Source: Garcia nutans | Taxonomy: Eukaryota; Streptophyta; Magnoliopsida; Malpighiales; Euphorbiaceae | Assembly: GCA_947685225.1 (NCBI GenBank) | Contig: CANTUV010000011.1 | Span: 62,112,501-62,176,500 of the forward strand | Direction: 5' to 3' | Length of the DNA stretch: 64,000 bases | Shown here: one piece after another, positions 12,079 to 22,475 of the stretch | Numbering within the stretch: the first letter of the stretch is position 1 | Layout: each line of letters opens with the position of its first letter | The notes under the pieces: generated by a model | The model's database searches: none | What the model saw: only the letters and a program-made list of their open reading frames with translations | What the model was told of the DNA's origin: nothing | Translations under genes and position numbers: made by a program

Positions 12079-12884
12079 CCTATAGTCAGGGGCGAAGTCA
12101 AAATTTATAGGGAAGGGGGCAAAAAAATTCTCTTAAAATTTTAGTTTTTTACTCTTTTTATTTTTATTTTGTTGCTCGATATACCATTCATATATAATTT
12201 TTATTTTATAAATTTATTAATTTATTAATAGACCATATTTATCTATAAAAAAAATAATTAAATTAATAAAAAAATATTAATATATTTATGTATATATATT
12301 TTTAAATTTATCTGATGATATATAAAAATGAACGAAAAAAAAATATTAAATTATGAATAGTCTCTTAATAAATAATTGAAGTTAAAATTATCACATAAAC
12401 AAAAGAAATTTAAAAAAGGAAAATAAAAATAGATTTAAAAATGTTAAAGATTTTAAGTTTATATTCTTTTTCATTTTTCATTCTTTTTATTATATTTTAA
12501 TTTTTTCTTAGTTCTTTTTTTAGAAATTTTCCTTAATCTTTTTAATTCATTGAATTGAATAAGTTCAAAATAATTTAGTTGAAAATTTTATCTTTTTTTA
12601 AATTTCTTTTTCTTTCTCTTTTTTACATTCGAAAATATCAATTTTTTTCTTCAATTTCTTTAAAAGAAAAATACTGCTTAGGAAAAAAATATTTATTAAA
12701 ATTTATTTTCATTTTTTTCTATAAGCTAAATTTTAAGAGGGGCAAACAAAAAATTTTTAAAATTTTTAACAAATTTTAAAATATATAAATATATATTATT
12801 TAAAAATAATAATAAAAATAATAAAAAAAAAGGAGAAGGGGCTTGCCCCCTTCTATAATATGTAGCTCCGCCCTTGCCTATAGT
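12079..12884. mobile_element. Non-autonomous hAT element with perfect 8-bp target duplication
   Basis: The element proper is 12087-12876 (790 bp). It is flanked by the identical octamer CCTATAGT at 12079-12086 and 12877-12884. Its ends begin CAGGGGCGAAG and, read inward from the right, CAAGGGCGGAG. The imperfect inverted repeats extend about 35 bases and include a shared AGGGGGCAA block. An 8-bp duplication and CAGGG-type ends are diagnostic of the hAT superfamily. The interior is AT-rich with no transposase; the only long frame is a Phe/Lys-rich run of no significance. The perfect duplication suggests a fairly recent insertion, although the inverted repeats have diverged. Confidence 0.9.
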
Positions 12885-13469
12885 AATGTGTAAATTCAAT
12901 ATCTTTAAGTGATCTCAATTTCATTATGGTACTGTTATTTTATTTAAAAGTGTGTATATATATAAATTTAATTTTTTATTGATAATTATAAAATATTTAC
13001 TTTTAGTATATTTTATTATTAATCAAATATAGTTTTTATTAATTTTTTCTTTATTATTTTAGAAAAATTATTTTCACGGCATGATTTGATGGGTCGGGAT
13101 CAATGAATGTGGCCTCCTCATGAAAAATATAAGTTTAAACAATATAATTGCCCTTTTGGTTCATCGTTAATCATTGTTGATGTAACACTTAAATATTTTC
13201 TTATATTTATATATCTACGTACATATACTATGTATAATTTTATTTGTTTGGTTTATGTTATAAGAATAAGATTATAGCAAAGATTTTATCACAAAGTATT
13301 TTAATTCTTAATTTTCTGCCAATACAATTTGACAAAATTTGTACAATAGTTGTCCCGCAATTTATAATCCTACGCCGTAGTAATTTCTATAATAATCAGC
13401 ATTCTCTTACTAGTGAATATTAATTAAATTTATGGAGTAATTATTAATTAACTAATTATTTTCTATAAT

Positions 13470-13733
13470 ATTTTATCCGTTTCATTTCAAGTATCGTATA
13501 AAAATAATATTTATAGATAAAAAAATTAATTAACTAATATAAATTTTATAAAAATTTATTATAATTTATTTAAATATCCTTTTTCATCTTTCATCCTATT
13601 TATTTTTTTAATAATTAATAGAAATAAAATTAAAAATTTTTAATTAATATTTTTTTATATTTTTAAAAATAATATTTAAAGTGGAATAAAAAAAATTTTA
13701 TTATATGATATTTAAAATAAAACGAATAAAGTA
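13470..13733. mobile_element. Stowaway-like (Tc1/mariner) MITE
   Basis: The ends are inverted copies of each other: TATTTTATCCGTTTCATTTC on the left and, read inward from the right, TACTTTATTCGTTTTATTTT. Similarity continues for about 35 bases (AAGTATCGTAT against AAATATCATAT). This corresponds to the common plant Stowaway terminus CTCCCTCCGTTTCATTTTAAGTGTC, flanked by TA. The 264-bp length and AT-rich interior fit. The copy is degraded by transitions. Confidence 0.7.
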
Positions 13734-13939
13734 AACAGTATTCTCATTTGCCTGCATCAAATAATCCCGTCTAGCAACTGTCGGGAGAAACAAGTCATCA
13801 ATGCATGGACAATTTCAAATCATTAAATTTTATATCATGAACTTAAAAATCATATAATTTGCTCTTTTTATCTTGTTGAAATTATAATTTTTGTAAAAAA
13901 ATTTTATCATTTAATTTTTTTTTTGTCTCACTGTCTTCA

Positions 13940-14180
13940 ACTTATATATACATATTAAAAAATTATTAAAATTTTTAAATATTATATAAAATTATTTTAA
14001 ATTAATTAAAATATCATCTACTAATTCTTCAATATTATACTCACTTTATTATTTAAATAATTAATGATAATAATATAATTAAAAAAACTAATTATTTTTT
14101 AATTATAAAAAATGATAAATTGAAAATAATATTTTTTTATAAAAATAATAATTTCAGCCAAACAAATAAAGTAATAATAT
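13940..14180. repeat. Unclassified dispersed repeat, copy A
   Basis: This shares an ordered set of blocks with about 20490-20715: AATATTATATAAAATTATTT, then a TTAATAATAAAGATATAACTA-like block, and ATAAAAATAATAATTNCAGC followed by an (A)ACAAA...GTAAT end. The two copies are similar across about 230 bases despite low complexity. No terminal structure or coding content was identified. Confidence 0.45.
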
Positions 14181-14239
14181 ATAATAATAATATGACTTAA
14201 ATAATATTTTATTTGAATTAACTAAAATATTAAACAGCT

Positions 14240-14671
14240 ACTAAATGCAGCGGCGGAAGGAGGGAGGATTCTTGAAAGGCAAGGGGCCCCCTCCCACCTC
14301 ACAACATATATATTATTGGTCCTTTTTTATTATATATATAATTTTTTTTATTTTTAATTAGTGATATTTAGAGTTCATTATTAGGTATTGGATTAACACT
14401 AAAATTTTATAATTTAATTATAAATTAGATAAAATTAATTTTTTTATTTGAAATATTATTTTTATAAAACTTAATTTAATAAAATTATATAAATAAATTA
14501 ATATATTCAATAATTAAAAATAAAAAGACATACAAAAAATCAATAAATAATATAAAATTTTGATAAAAAAAGTTATTTCTTATAGAAATTTATAACAAAA
14601 AATAATTTTTTTTGCTTAAAAAATTTACCACTCCCCCGCATCCAATTTTTGATTCCTTTATTGACTAAATA
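14240..14671. mobile_element. Decayed hAT-like element with 7/8 target duplication
   Basis: The element proper is 14248-14663 (416 bp). The left end is CAGCGGCGGAA. The right end, read inward, is CAATAAAGGAATCAAAAATT, which resembles the 12-kb hAT element's terminus (CAGGGGCGAAGTCAAAATTT). The flanks are ACTAAATG (14240-14247) and ACTAAATA (14664-14671), seven of eight bases identical. It is probably an old relative of the element at 12087. Confidence 0.6.
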
Positions 14672-14857
14672 GAATAATTACATCATACAATCCTGAGTGA
14701 AATAGTTAACATATGAATAAATAACTTGATGGCATAATAGTTTTTGCTTTTAGAAAATATGAAATCATTGTTAATTTTTTGGTATTGATTTTTATGCTTT
14801 GTAATTGAGAACCGTTAATTATACTAATTTGTAAAGTTTATCGTAGATGGTTATATT

Positions 14858-15516
14858 CAGAGGCAGAACCAAAAGGGAGGGTTCATTGTCTCCCGGTCCA
14901 CCATGTATATATATATATATATATATATTAATTAATTTTTGAATATTAATTATTTTAAAATTTTAAAATTAGTTTTTAATTTATTATTTTGATAATAATA
15001 TTTAATATTATAATTATTTATATTTATTATTTAAGTTATAAATTTTAATTTATTATTCTGATCATTAGGTTAATTATTTTAAAATTTGATCATGATATGA
15101 ATTGAGTATTTGAGATTTCGTGATTAGTTTAATTATTTTATATTTTGATTATAAATTGGGTTTAGAAATTTTGTAATTAGATTAATTATTTTATAAAAAA
15201 TATATTTTATCATATAAATTTATTAAAAAATAATTAGTTTAAATGTGTTATTTAAAATATCTCAAAAATATATAGATACTATTTAACAAATAATATATAT
15301 TATGTAATTTTTTAAAGTAATATTTAAATATTAAAATAAAAAAATAAAAATTTTAATATCTAAATATTTAATAAAATATAAAATAAAATATAAATATTAA
15401 TGCAAACTATCTGTATTAAATTTTTAATATAAAAATAAAATTGAATATAAATTTTTTATATTTTTCTTAACTTGAAAATTTTACTTCCATTTACTTAAAT
15501 CATGGTTCTATCATTG
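14858..15516. mobile_element. Possible third hAT-like relic
   Basis: The left end CAGAGGCAGAACCA resembles hAT termini of this window. The right end read inward is CAATGATAGAACCA, which agrees at 10 of 14 positions with mostly G-to-A or C-to-T differences. No matching 8-bp duplication is visible (GTTATATT against AAAAAGCA), so the boundaries are tentative. The interior is AT-rich with a TA microsatellite at 14906-14929. Confidence 0.35.
14906..14929. repeat. TA microsatellite
   Basis: TA dinucleotide run near the left end of the possible hAT relic. Confidence 0.85.
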
Positions 15517-15593
15517 AAAAAGCATGAATGAAAGCTAGGGCATGGGTCCTTACATTAGTAATGTATAAATACAATAAAATCATAATCACACCA

Positions 15594-15672
15594 ATATATA
15601 TATATTTTTATATATACACACACACATACATGGTATATATATATATATTTATATATACGCATACATACATGG
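15594..15672. repeat. Compound TA/CA microsatellite, duplicated
   Basis: Two adjacent units of about 39 bases each read TA-run, TTTATATATAC, then CA or CATA repeats ending ACATGG. The second unit has GCATACATA in place of the CACACA stretch. Confidence 0.7.
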
Positions 15673-16323
15673 AAACTTTGATTTTAGAAACCCAACAACC
15701 ATTTTCCTTTTCTTTGATTTTCTTTTCTTTTCTGATCTTTTCTGTGCACCAAAGAAAAAGTTGCCAAATCCTTTAAACCAATTATGTTATCTCAGACATC
15801 TCACATGTCCATTTTTCAAATTTCAATTGTACACCTTATTGGCTTATTTTGGCAATGGCTCTCGCTAATAATGACAAAAGAGGTACTCTAGGATATATAT
15901 TAATTATATATGGTGAAATTAAACCACCTACCACAATATTTAAATTCCGTCCATTTTATTTTATATAATTATTCTTTTTCTGATTAATAACATATTTTAG
16001 ATTATTGTACCATAAAAATTAAATTCAAAATAAAATAAAATATAATGAATAAGTCCAAAATTATAAACAATTATTTACATTTTAAAAATTCAAACTTTTA
16101 AATGAAAGTTTGAAATTCCAACTTCACATTTTTAAAAATAATTAAAATATTATAAATCGGGGTGCATCAATAATAAATATGTTTTCTCGATATAATTTAA
16201 AATATATATATTTTGAAAAATAGATTTTGGATGAATACTTCACTCGTATTATCATTCAATTATCAACTAGTCATTATATATCATTATATAGTACAAATAA
16301 ATCACATGGGATTAAAGAAACGG

Positions 16324-16609
16324 TTAGAGCATCCGGGAGCCCTGTTTTTGTTCTTAGTCCCGTTATGGGATTGGGGCCGCATAACTTTTTTCATTGTGAA
16401 ATAAGTCTCAGGTCATTTAAAGAGAGACTGTCATACTTTGGTAAAAATTTAATAAGAGGCTGTTATATTTTAAAAAAATAAAATAAATTTTTATATATAA
16501 ATAAATTATTTTAATAATTTTATAATAAAAATAATAATTTTAATAATTTTTAATAAAATTAATATTTTTATTTGAATCCCACTAAAATGAGTCATTGTAG
16601 ATGCTCTAA
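16324..16609. mobile_element. MITE with TTAGAGCATC termini
   Basis: The left end TTAGAGCATC (16324-16333) and right end GATGCTCTAA (16600-16609) are perfect 10-bp inverted copies. Termini of the GAGCATC type next to TTA/TAA are common in plant PIF/Harbinger-type MITEs, but the superfamily cannot be fixed here because the terminal TA could be either duplication or inverted repeat. The interior includes a moderately GC-rich block at 16340-16440 that creates two spurious reading frames. Confidence 0.6.
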
Positions 16610-18751
16610 AAACTCCCATTTCTTTCATGACGTAATCTATGACTTCACAGTGTAGAAAGAGAAGTGAGTGCCAATCAACTTTTTTCCCCTTTTTAAATGA
16701 GATTTTAAAAATACATTACACCAATCAAATATTTGAATATTAATGATTAAGCTGTTGAAGCACTTGTAAGAGAAACATGAATTTAATTATTTTCTGTCTA
16801 ATTAGAGCTTATGTATTTTTTACTTTCTGTCCAATTTGGATTATATTACTTCATACCAAAAATACACTTATTTTAATTTTTGAAAACATCAAATGCATTT
16901 CAAACATGAAACAAAAAATAAATAAATAACATTAGTTATAAATATATGTTAATCTTTTCAAAACATTAAAAAAGAATATTTATTTTCCTTCAAAAAAAGA
17001 ATATTAATTTTTTAGACAAAATAGTATTTTTTTTTGTCGATTGATTGTAATTATAATCACGCTTATAATAAGATGCCATGATCATATTATTATTATTTTT
17101 TGAGCCTGTATCATATTAATATCTTCAAAAAATTATTAATAAATGAAATTTTGAAAAACATATATGCACATGGCCTAACTCTATCATGAATAAACAAAAT
17201 AGCATTTAAGTCATTTTCAAGGTTAATATATTAAGATAATATAGGAGTGATAAGATCATTAAAGGAGTCAGTGAATTATCGATGGGATTAAATAGACATT
17301 TTGTCATGTGGACCAGTGATAATGGTTGATTTTGCATTGGCATCACTGATTTTATTACTTGACAAAAGCTACAGTAATGGCACGAGTTAATATACAAAGT
17401 CCTAATTTTTATTTTTTTATTTTTTTTTTATTTTTGAAAGATTGATAAAAGTCCTAATTAAAGTATAATATCTTCTCCACAAAAAACAAATTTAAATTGA
17501 CATTTTTGTATCTATCTTATACACAAACAGGATTGTTTTACATTTTGACCTTTTTATTAGCTGAGCTATGCAAACATGCAATGCATTGCACCATATTGAC
17601 GATTCTCCCCCCTCAGACTTTCAGAAACTTCAATTTTTCACATTTAAAATGTTTGTGGTAATAACTTGACATTGTGCATTGAACTTATTAAATAATAGTA
17701 ATTTCAGTACCATACGTTTATTTAAATTTATATTTCCATCTTAATTTTTAAAATAAAATTTCTTATTATTTATTTGATAAATTCAAAATTATTCATGTAT
17801 TTACCTTTTTTAATGAAATACTATTTATATCTATAAAATTTTTGTTTTTTTAACTCATTAATCTTATAAATTAAAAAGAAAAGTTGTTTTCATCCTAAGA
17901 TGATCCACATTCCATGATTTAATCATCGATAATTACGAGTGATTATTAATTATGAGTGATTATTAATCATCACTTATTAATATTAAGGTAATCTTATATG
18001 GATTTATAATGAAAAAAAAATATGGATTAATATATGGTAAAGGACTATCATTTAAATATATAGCACTAAACATTTTAATTATGGTAGTACTCAATATTTC
18101 AATATGTGTATTGTATTAGATAGTGTTTTTTTTTTCTTTTTTCTTTTGGGTTATAATATTAAATTTTGTGATTTTTTTTTTACATATTTGTAGGACAATA
18201 TAAGTTTGAGTATATTTGAATTTTGAATTTTAAGTATTTTACATCTCACAAAAATATATATTTTTTCCCATTAATTGATAAAATAAATTTTTATTATAAT
18301 AATAAGTTAAATATTACCCAAATTGGATATGCATGTGATTATAGTGTATGTATGTATATGTATATATTTTATATATATGTGAATTATAATAATAATAGAA
18401 AAAAGATGTAAATGAATACTTTAAATTATCGCTGAAGTTTAATAGGTACATATTAGCTCTTAAAAAAAATTTTGACTTAAATAAATATAAATTTTTTATA
18501 AAGCTGTTTTTTATACCTCTCTAGTAACAAAAAAAAAAAAAAGGAGACACTTTATCAAATCAGATGTGGTACTGTTAAAAAAAATATATATATTTTTAAT
18601 GTTATTTAAGGATACCAAATTCTCTTTAACAGTAAAAAATCACTAACTCTCAAAATCTCTCCATTCCTTTATTCTAAAACCAAGAAAATCTTTCTAAAAT
18701 CTAAAAAAACTCAATTAATTTAATTTATCTTCTAAAAATTATCTGCCTTTA

Positions 18752-19028
18752 CTATGAAAGAGCATGATCCAAGCCTAGTTTCAAGCCATCATTGATGACA
18801 GATTTATATCTCAAAACCATATCTTGATAATTTCCTATAATGGCCTCTGCAGTTTCTTGAGCTTCCTTTAACACTTCACCTTCTTCAACAGCATGATTAA
18901 CCAATCCCCATGTCTCAGCTTGCTCAGTTGTTATTGGCATGGCTGTTAATGATGCTTCTCGAGCTCTTCATGGTCCTATAATTCTTGGAAGCTTCTGCGA
19001 AAGACCCCATGAAGAAAATATCCAAAAC
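18752..19028 (-). pseudogene. Enoyl-CoA hydratase (ECHIA-like, peroxisomal) exon remnant
   Basis: On the minus strand an intron-like acceptor TTACAG (19029-19034) leads into a frame reading WIFSSWGLSQKLPRIIGP, then an in-frame TGA (18968-18970), then RAREASLTAMPITTEQAETWGLVNH, then AVEEGEVLKEAQETAEAI and VLRYKSVINDGLKLGLDHALS, ending at a TAG at 18752-18754. This is the C-terminal part of the crotonase fold in plant enoyl-CoA hydratase/isomerases of beta-oxidation. The usual tail after DHAL (an acidic, Lys-rich helix) is missing. No upstream exons were found to 25 kb. The internal stop plus truncation make this a dead fragment, probably a partial gene duplication, since an intron acceptor is retained. 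Confidence 0.82.
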
Positions 19029-20489
19029 CTGTAACAAAACACACCCCATCATATCAAATGTTTTTGCTTTTCTATTTCCCCAATTTCACCCAAAATGGAA
19101 TCAATATTTCTAAATTAGAACAAGAAAAGAAAGTAAAGCTAAACCGATTTTAAAGATCGATAACATTAAAAAAAAAAAAAATTTTAACTGTGCCACTTCA
19201 TATATATATAACGTTTCTTCTTTTTTCCTTATTAGATGGCCTAAAAAATAGATTTATGTAAAATTTATATTTATTTGAATAAAAAATATTAAAAGTTAAT
19301 ATGTATTTCTGCGATAATTTAAGTTACTTATTTATAACTTATCCTATAACAATATAAGCTGATTTTTTATGTTAAGTTTCAGTGGTTAACGACAACATGT
19401 AATTAATGCTCTATATATGTCATTTCATTTCCATTTTTTTTTTATTGTAGTAATTTATTTGAACACATTTTTTTCGGGCCTTACCAATTTTTTTTTTTAA
19501 CGATTTTCGTGCCTTATCATTAAAATTTGGAAAGTGATTTAAACGAAATAATAAAATTTTAAATATATTTTATCTTTATCCCGTTATAATATCAAAAAAA
19601 AAATTAAAAATTAAAAATATCCAATATACATACAGAGACAATTATGTAATAATATCTAAGTCATTAAATATATATATATATATATATATCTATTTCTGCT
19701 ATAATTGAGAAACAAAAAATTCATAGAGTCACAATAAAAACAATATGTGAGCTGAGCAAATAAATGAAACAATATATTTAATAAAAATAAAATAAGAAAT
19801 AATACAATTTTTCTTTTTGTAAAAAAATTAACATGTCACCTTATTTTAAACTATAATTTTAAATTTTAGAAATTTATATTGGAATAAAAAACATAATAAA
19901 GAAATATATATATATATATATATGAAGAATAATGAGAGATGTTATAAAAAAAATTGAAATATTACTATTGCTTGCTTATATAAATTTTTTATTATACTTT
20001 TAGAAGAACAATACTAAAAATAGTTAATTAATCTAAAAAATAATTTATAACAATTACGTTATATAATTGATAATTATATAATATTATGTGATAACACAGT
20101 AAAGAAAGCAGCTACATATGCGTACTAATGAACTCGTGATCTCAGAAAAATAAATTTTGCCTTATTATATTTAATTAATAGACAACACATCAAAATATTT
20201 ACCGTTAATTGAAATTATTAAAGTGCCATTTAATTAATTGAAATCAATTAATATTAACTTCTCAAATTAAATGATGTGACAGTAAATTGGGCAATTTTTT
20301 CTTATATTTTTGGATTATTATTACATATATATGTGATACGTTTGATAATATGCAGTCAGACAAAAAGGAAAATTAATAAGTAATAGGTACAGCTGAAATA
20401 AATTTTCTTAATTATAATAACATTATTAATTTTAAAAAATTTTAAAATAATTACTTTTTTCATCCGGGTAAAATCATCGCAATCAACGT

Positions 20490-20715
20490 GTATATAAATT
20501 TTTTAAATATTATATAAAATTATTTTAAAAGAATTAAAATACTCTTTATTAATTTATTAATATTATATTATATTTTATTAATTGAGTCATTAATAATAAA
20601 GATATAACTAAAAAAATTAATTAAATTTTTTTTTATAAAAATAAAATAATAATTCAAAAATGATAAATTTTTTTATAAAAATAATAATTACAGCACAACA
20701 AAAGAGTAATAATTA
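20490..20715. repeat. Unclassified dispersed repeat, copy B
   Basis: Collinear with about 13940-14180: both start with AAATATTATATAAAATTATT, share an ATAATA-ATATAACTAAAAAAA middle, and end ATAAAAATAATAATT-CAGC-CAACAAA followed by GTAAT. Confidence 0.45.
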
Positions 20716-22318
20716 AAAAAAAAAATTTCACTAAACCAGCCTTTTCAATTTTATTGTTACACAAGCACAATTAAACATAAAGAAGAATCAAAACATGTAA
20801 CTCATTTGAATAATTAGCTCGGAATTAAAAATTTCATGGGTTGTCTATTTTGCCTAGTATGTGATTTTTTTTGAACAATAACTATTTAGCAAAAATGATT
20901 TTTTTTTTTGTAAACAAGAATTATTTGGCAAGAACCGTTTTGAATAGTGGTGAAGTAAACATCTGAAGAAAAATTTTGGAGATTTATTTCCCACAACTAA
21001 AGCAAAATAATAGTACTGGTTCGAGGAGTAAACAACAACCAGCGACAAATCTGATACAAATTAGAAAATAAAGTTTTTAACATGTGAATATCTTTTTTAA
21101 TGATTCGGAATAATTATTTAATGGGACAATCATTTTTTTGGAATCAACTCGATCTATCAACCAGCCTAAATCTGCTAAAGGCTAGCCCAACAATTTACTA
21201 ACTAAGGTCTCCCACTTTTATTTCAGGCTTATGAAATGATTTCACCCAAGATATATTTAGAGTCTTAAGTTTTTTGAGATGATATTACGAGACGATCTCT
21301 GAAATACTCACCTGAGCTTTTACATATGAATATTGTCTGAGATATTTTATAAAAAAATTATTTTAATTGTATTAGCCACCATTAGTAATTAATTATTAAT
21401 TAACTTTTTATCCACTGATGCTAAAATAATGTTCGAGTTTAATTAAAATTAAATTTATAAAAAATAAAAATTTTAATTATTTTTTATTAGATAATTATTT
21501 TTTAAATATTTGTTTAATACATAGTGAGATATAATTTAAGAATAAATACACATTCTCCCCTAAGCAATAGATTCACAATGAAATCCCCCATTATCAATAC
21601 TTTAAAAAAAATTGTTTAATTTATAACATAATTGTCATGATCTAAAAAGATTTTTTTTTTAAAAAAAGGCACATCAACCATAACCTTTAATTAGTGATAA
21701 TGATTTTTTTAAAGTAATGGGTAAAATCAACATTAATTTAAATTTTATAAAAAAATTATTCAAATAAAAAATTAATTGAATTATTATTTTTTGTGATTTT
21801 TTATTTTGAATAATAAATGATGTTTTCAATGAATAATTATCTAGTACCATACTAAATACTAGAAGCGCCATGCATCATGAAATAATTTAATAATCAAAAT
21901 TTGTTATTTATTTCTAAAGAGAGATAGAGAACAAGTGGGACATTAACCAACCATCACTTTAGTTATTTTAATATTATCTTTACCAAAACAAGGACAAGTG
22001 GGAGATAAACCCAACCATTATCTTCTTGTCAATTTTATACAAAAAAAAAATATATTTTGTATGGATGCAGTACAATTCTAATTCAATTCGCCAATTTAAT
22101 TATATCAACGTAGTTGAATTAAATTTTTATATAAATATTATTTCAAATATCATAGGATTCAACACTTTTATAATACTAAAAAAACTGAAAGCTGTTGGGA
22201 TGACGACCCTCAATCTTTTGCTAATTAATTTTGAGCAAGATCTTGTTGAATGAAAAGAAAAATATTATTCTATTGGTTTGAAGATGATTGTATGGTATAT
22301 TATTCCTAATTAAGAAAT

Positions 22319-22475
22319 GATTTCAATAAATAAATGATGAGAAATTAAGTTAGAGAACATGTATACAAACCCAAAAAATTAAAATACAAACCCAAAAAAT
22401 TAAAGAATGTAAATATATTTTTTAATATTCTTTAATTATCTGGGTTTAATATCTCATCATTTATTTATTGAAATC
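22319..22475. repeat. Foldback element with perfect 24-bp arms
   Basis: The left arm 22319-22342 (GATTTCAATAAATAAATGATGAGA) and right arm 22452-22475 are perfect reverse complements. An inner stem also pairs: CAAACCCA and AATTAAAGAAT on the left against ATTCTTTAATT and TGGGTTT on the right. The left arm holds a tandem duplication of about 21 bases (ATACAAACCCAAAAAATTAAA twice, about 22373-22408). This could be a MITE or a hairpin-forming locus. There is no clear target duplication. Confidence 0.75.

Larger units (their letters stand above)
8975..18751. other. Intergenic region rich in transposon relics
   Basis: The first kilobase is the bHLH promoter, with a TATA-like ATATATTTAA on the minus strand near 9041-9050, CT/GA runs near 9495 and 9927, and a G-box at 9422. 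The remainder is very AT-rich, with no gene found. Recognised elements are a hAT element (12087-12876), a Stowaway-like MITE (13470-13733), an unclassified dispersed repeat (about 13940-14180), two decayed hAT-like copies (14248-14663 and 14858-15516), TA/CA microsatellites (14906-14929 and about 15594-15672) and a GAGCATC-ended MITE (16324-16609). About 11040-11280 resembles 25000-25180 in its ATAAACT-rich repeats. Confidence 0.55.

Noticed and set aside
12579..12779. A Phe/Lys-rich 66-codon frame
   Set aside because: It lies inside the hAT element and is just translated A/T homopolymer.
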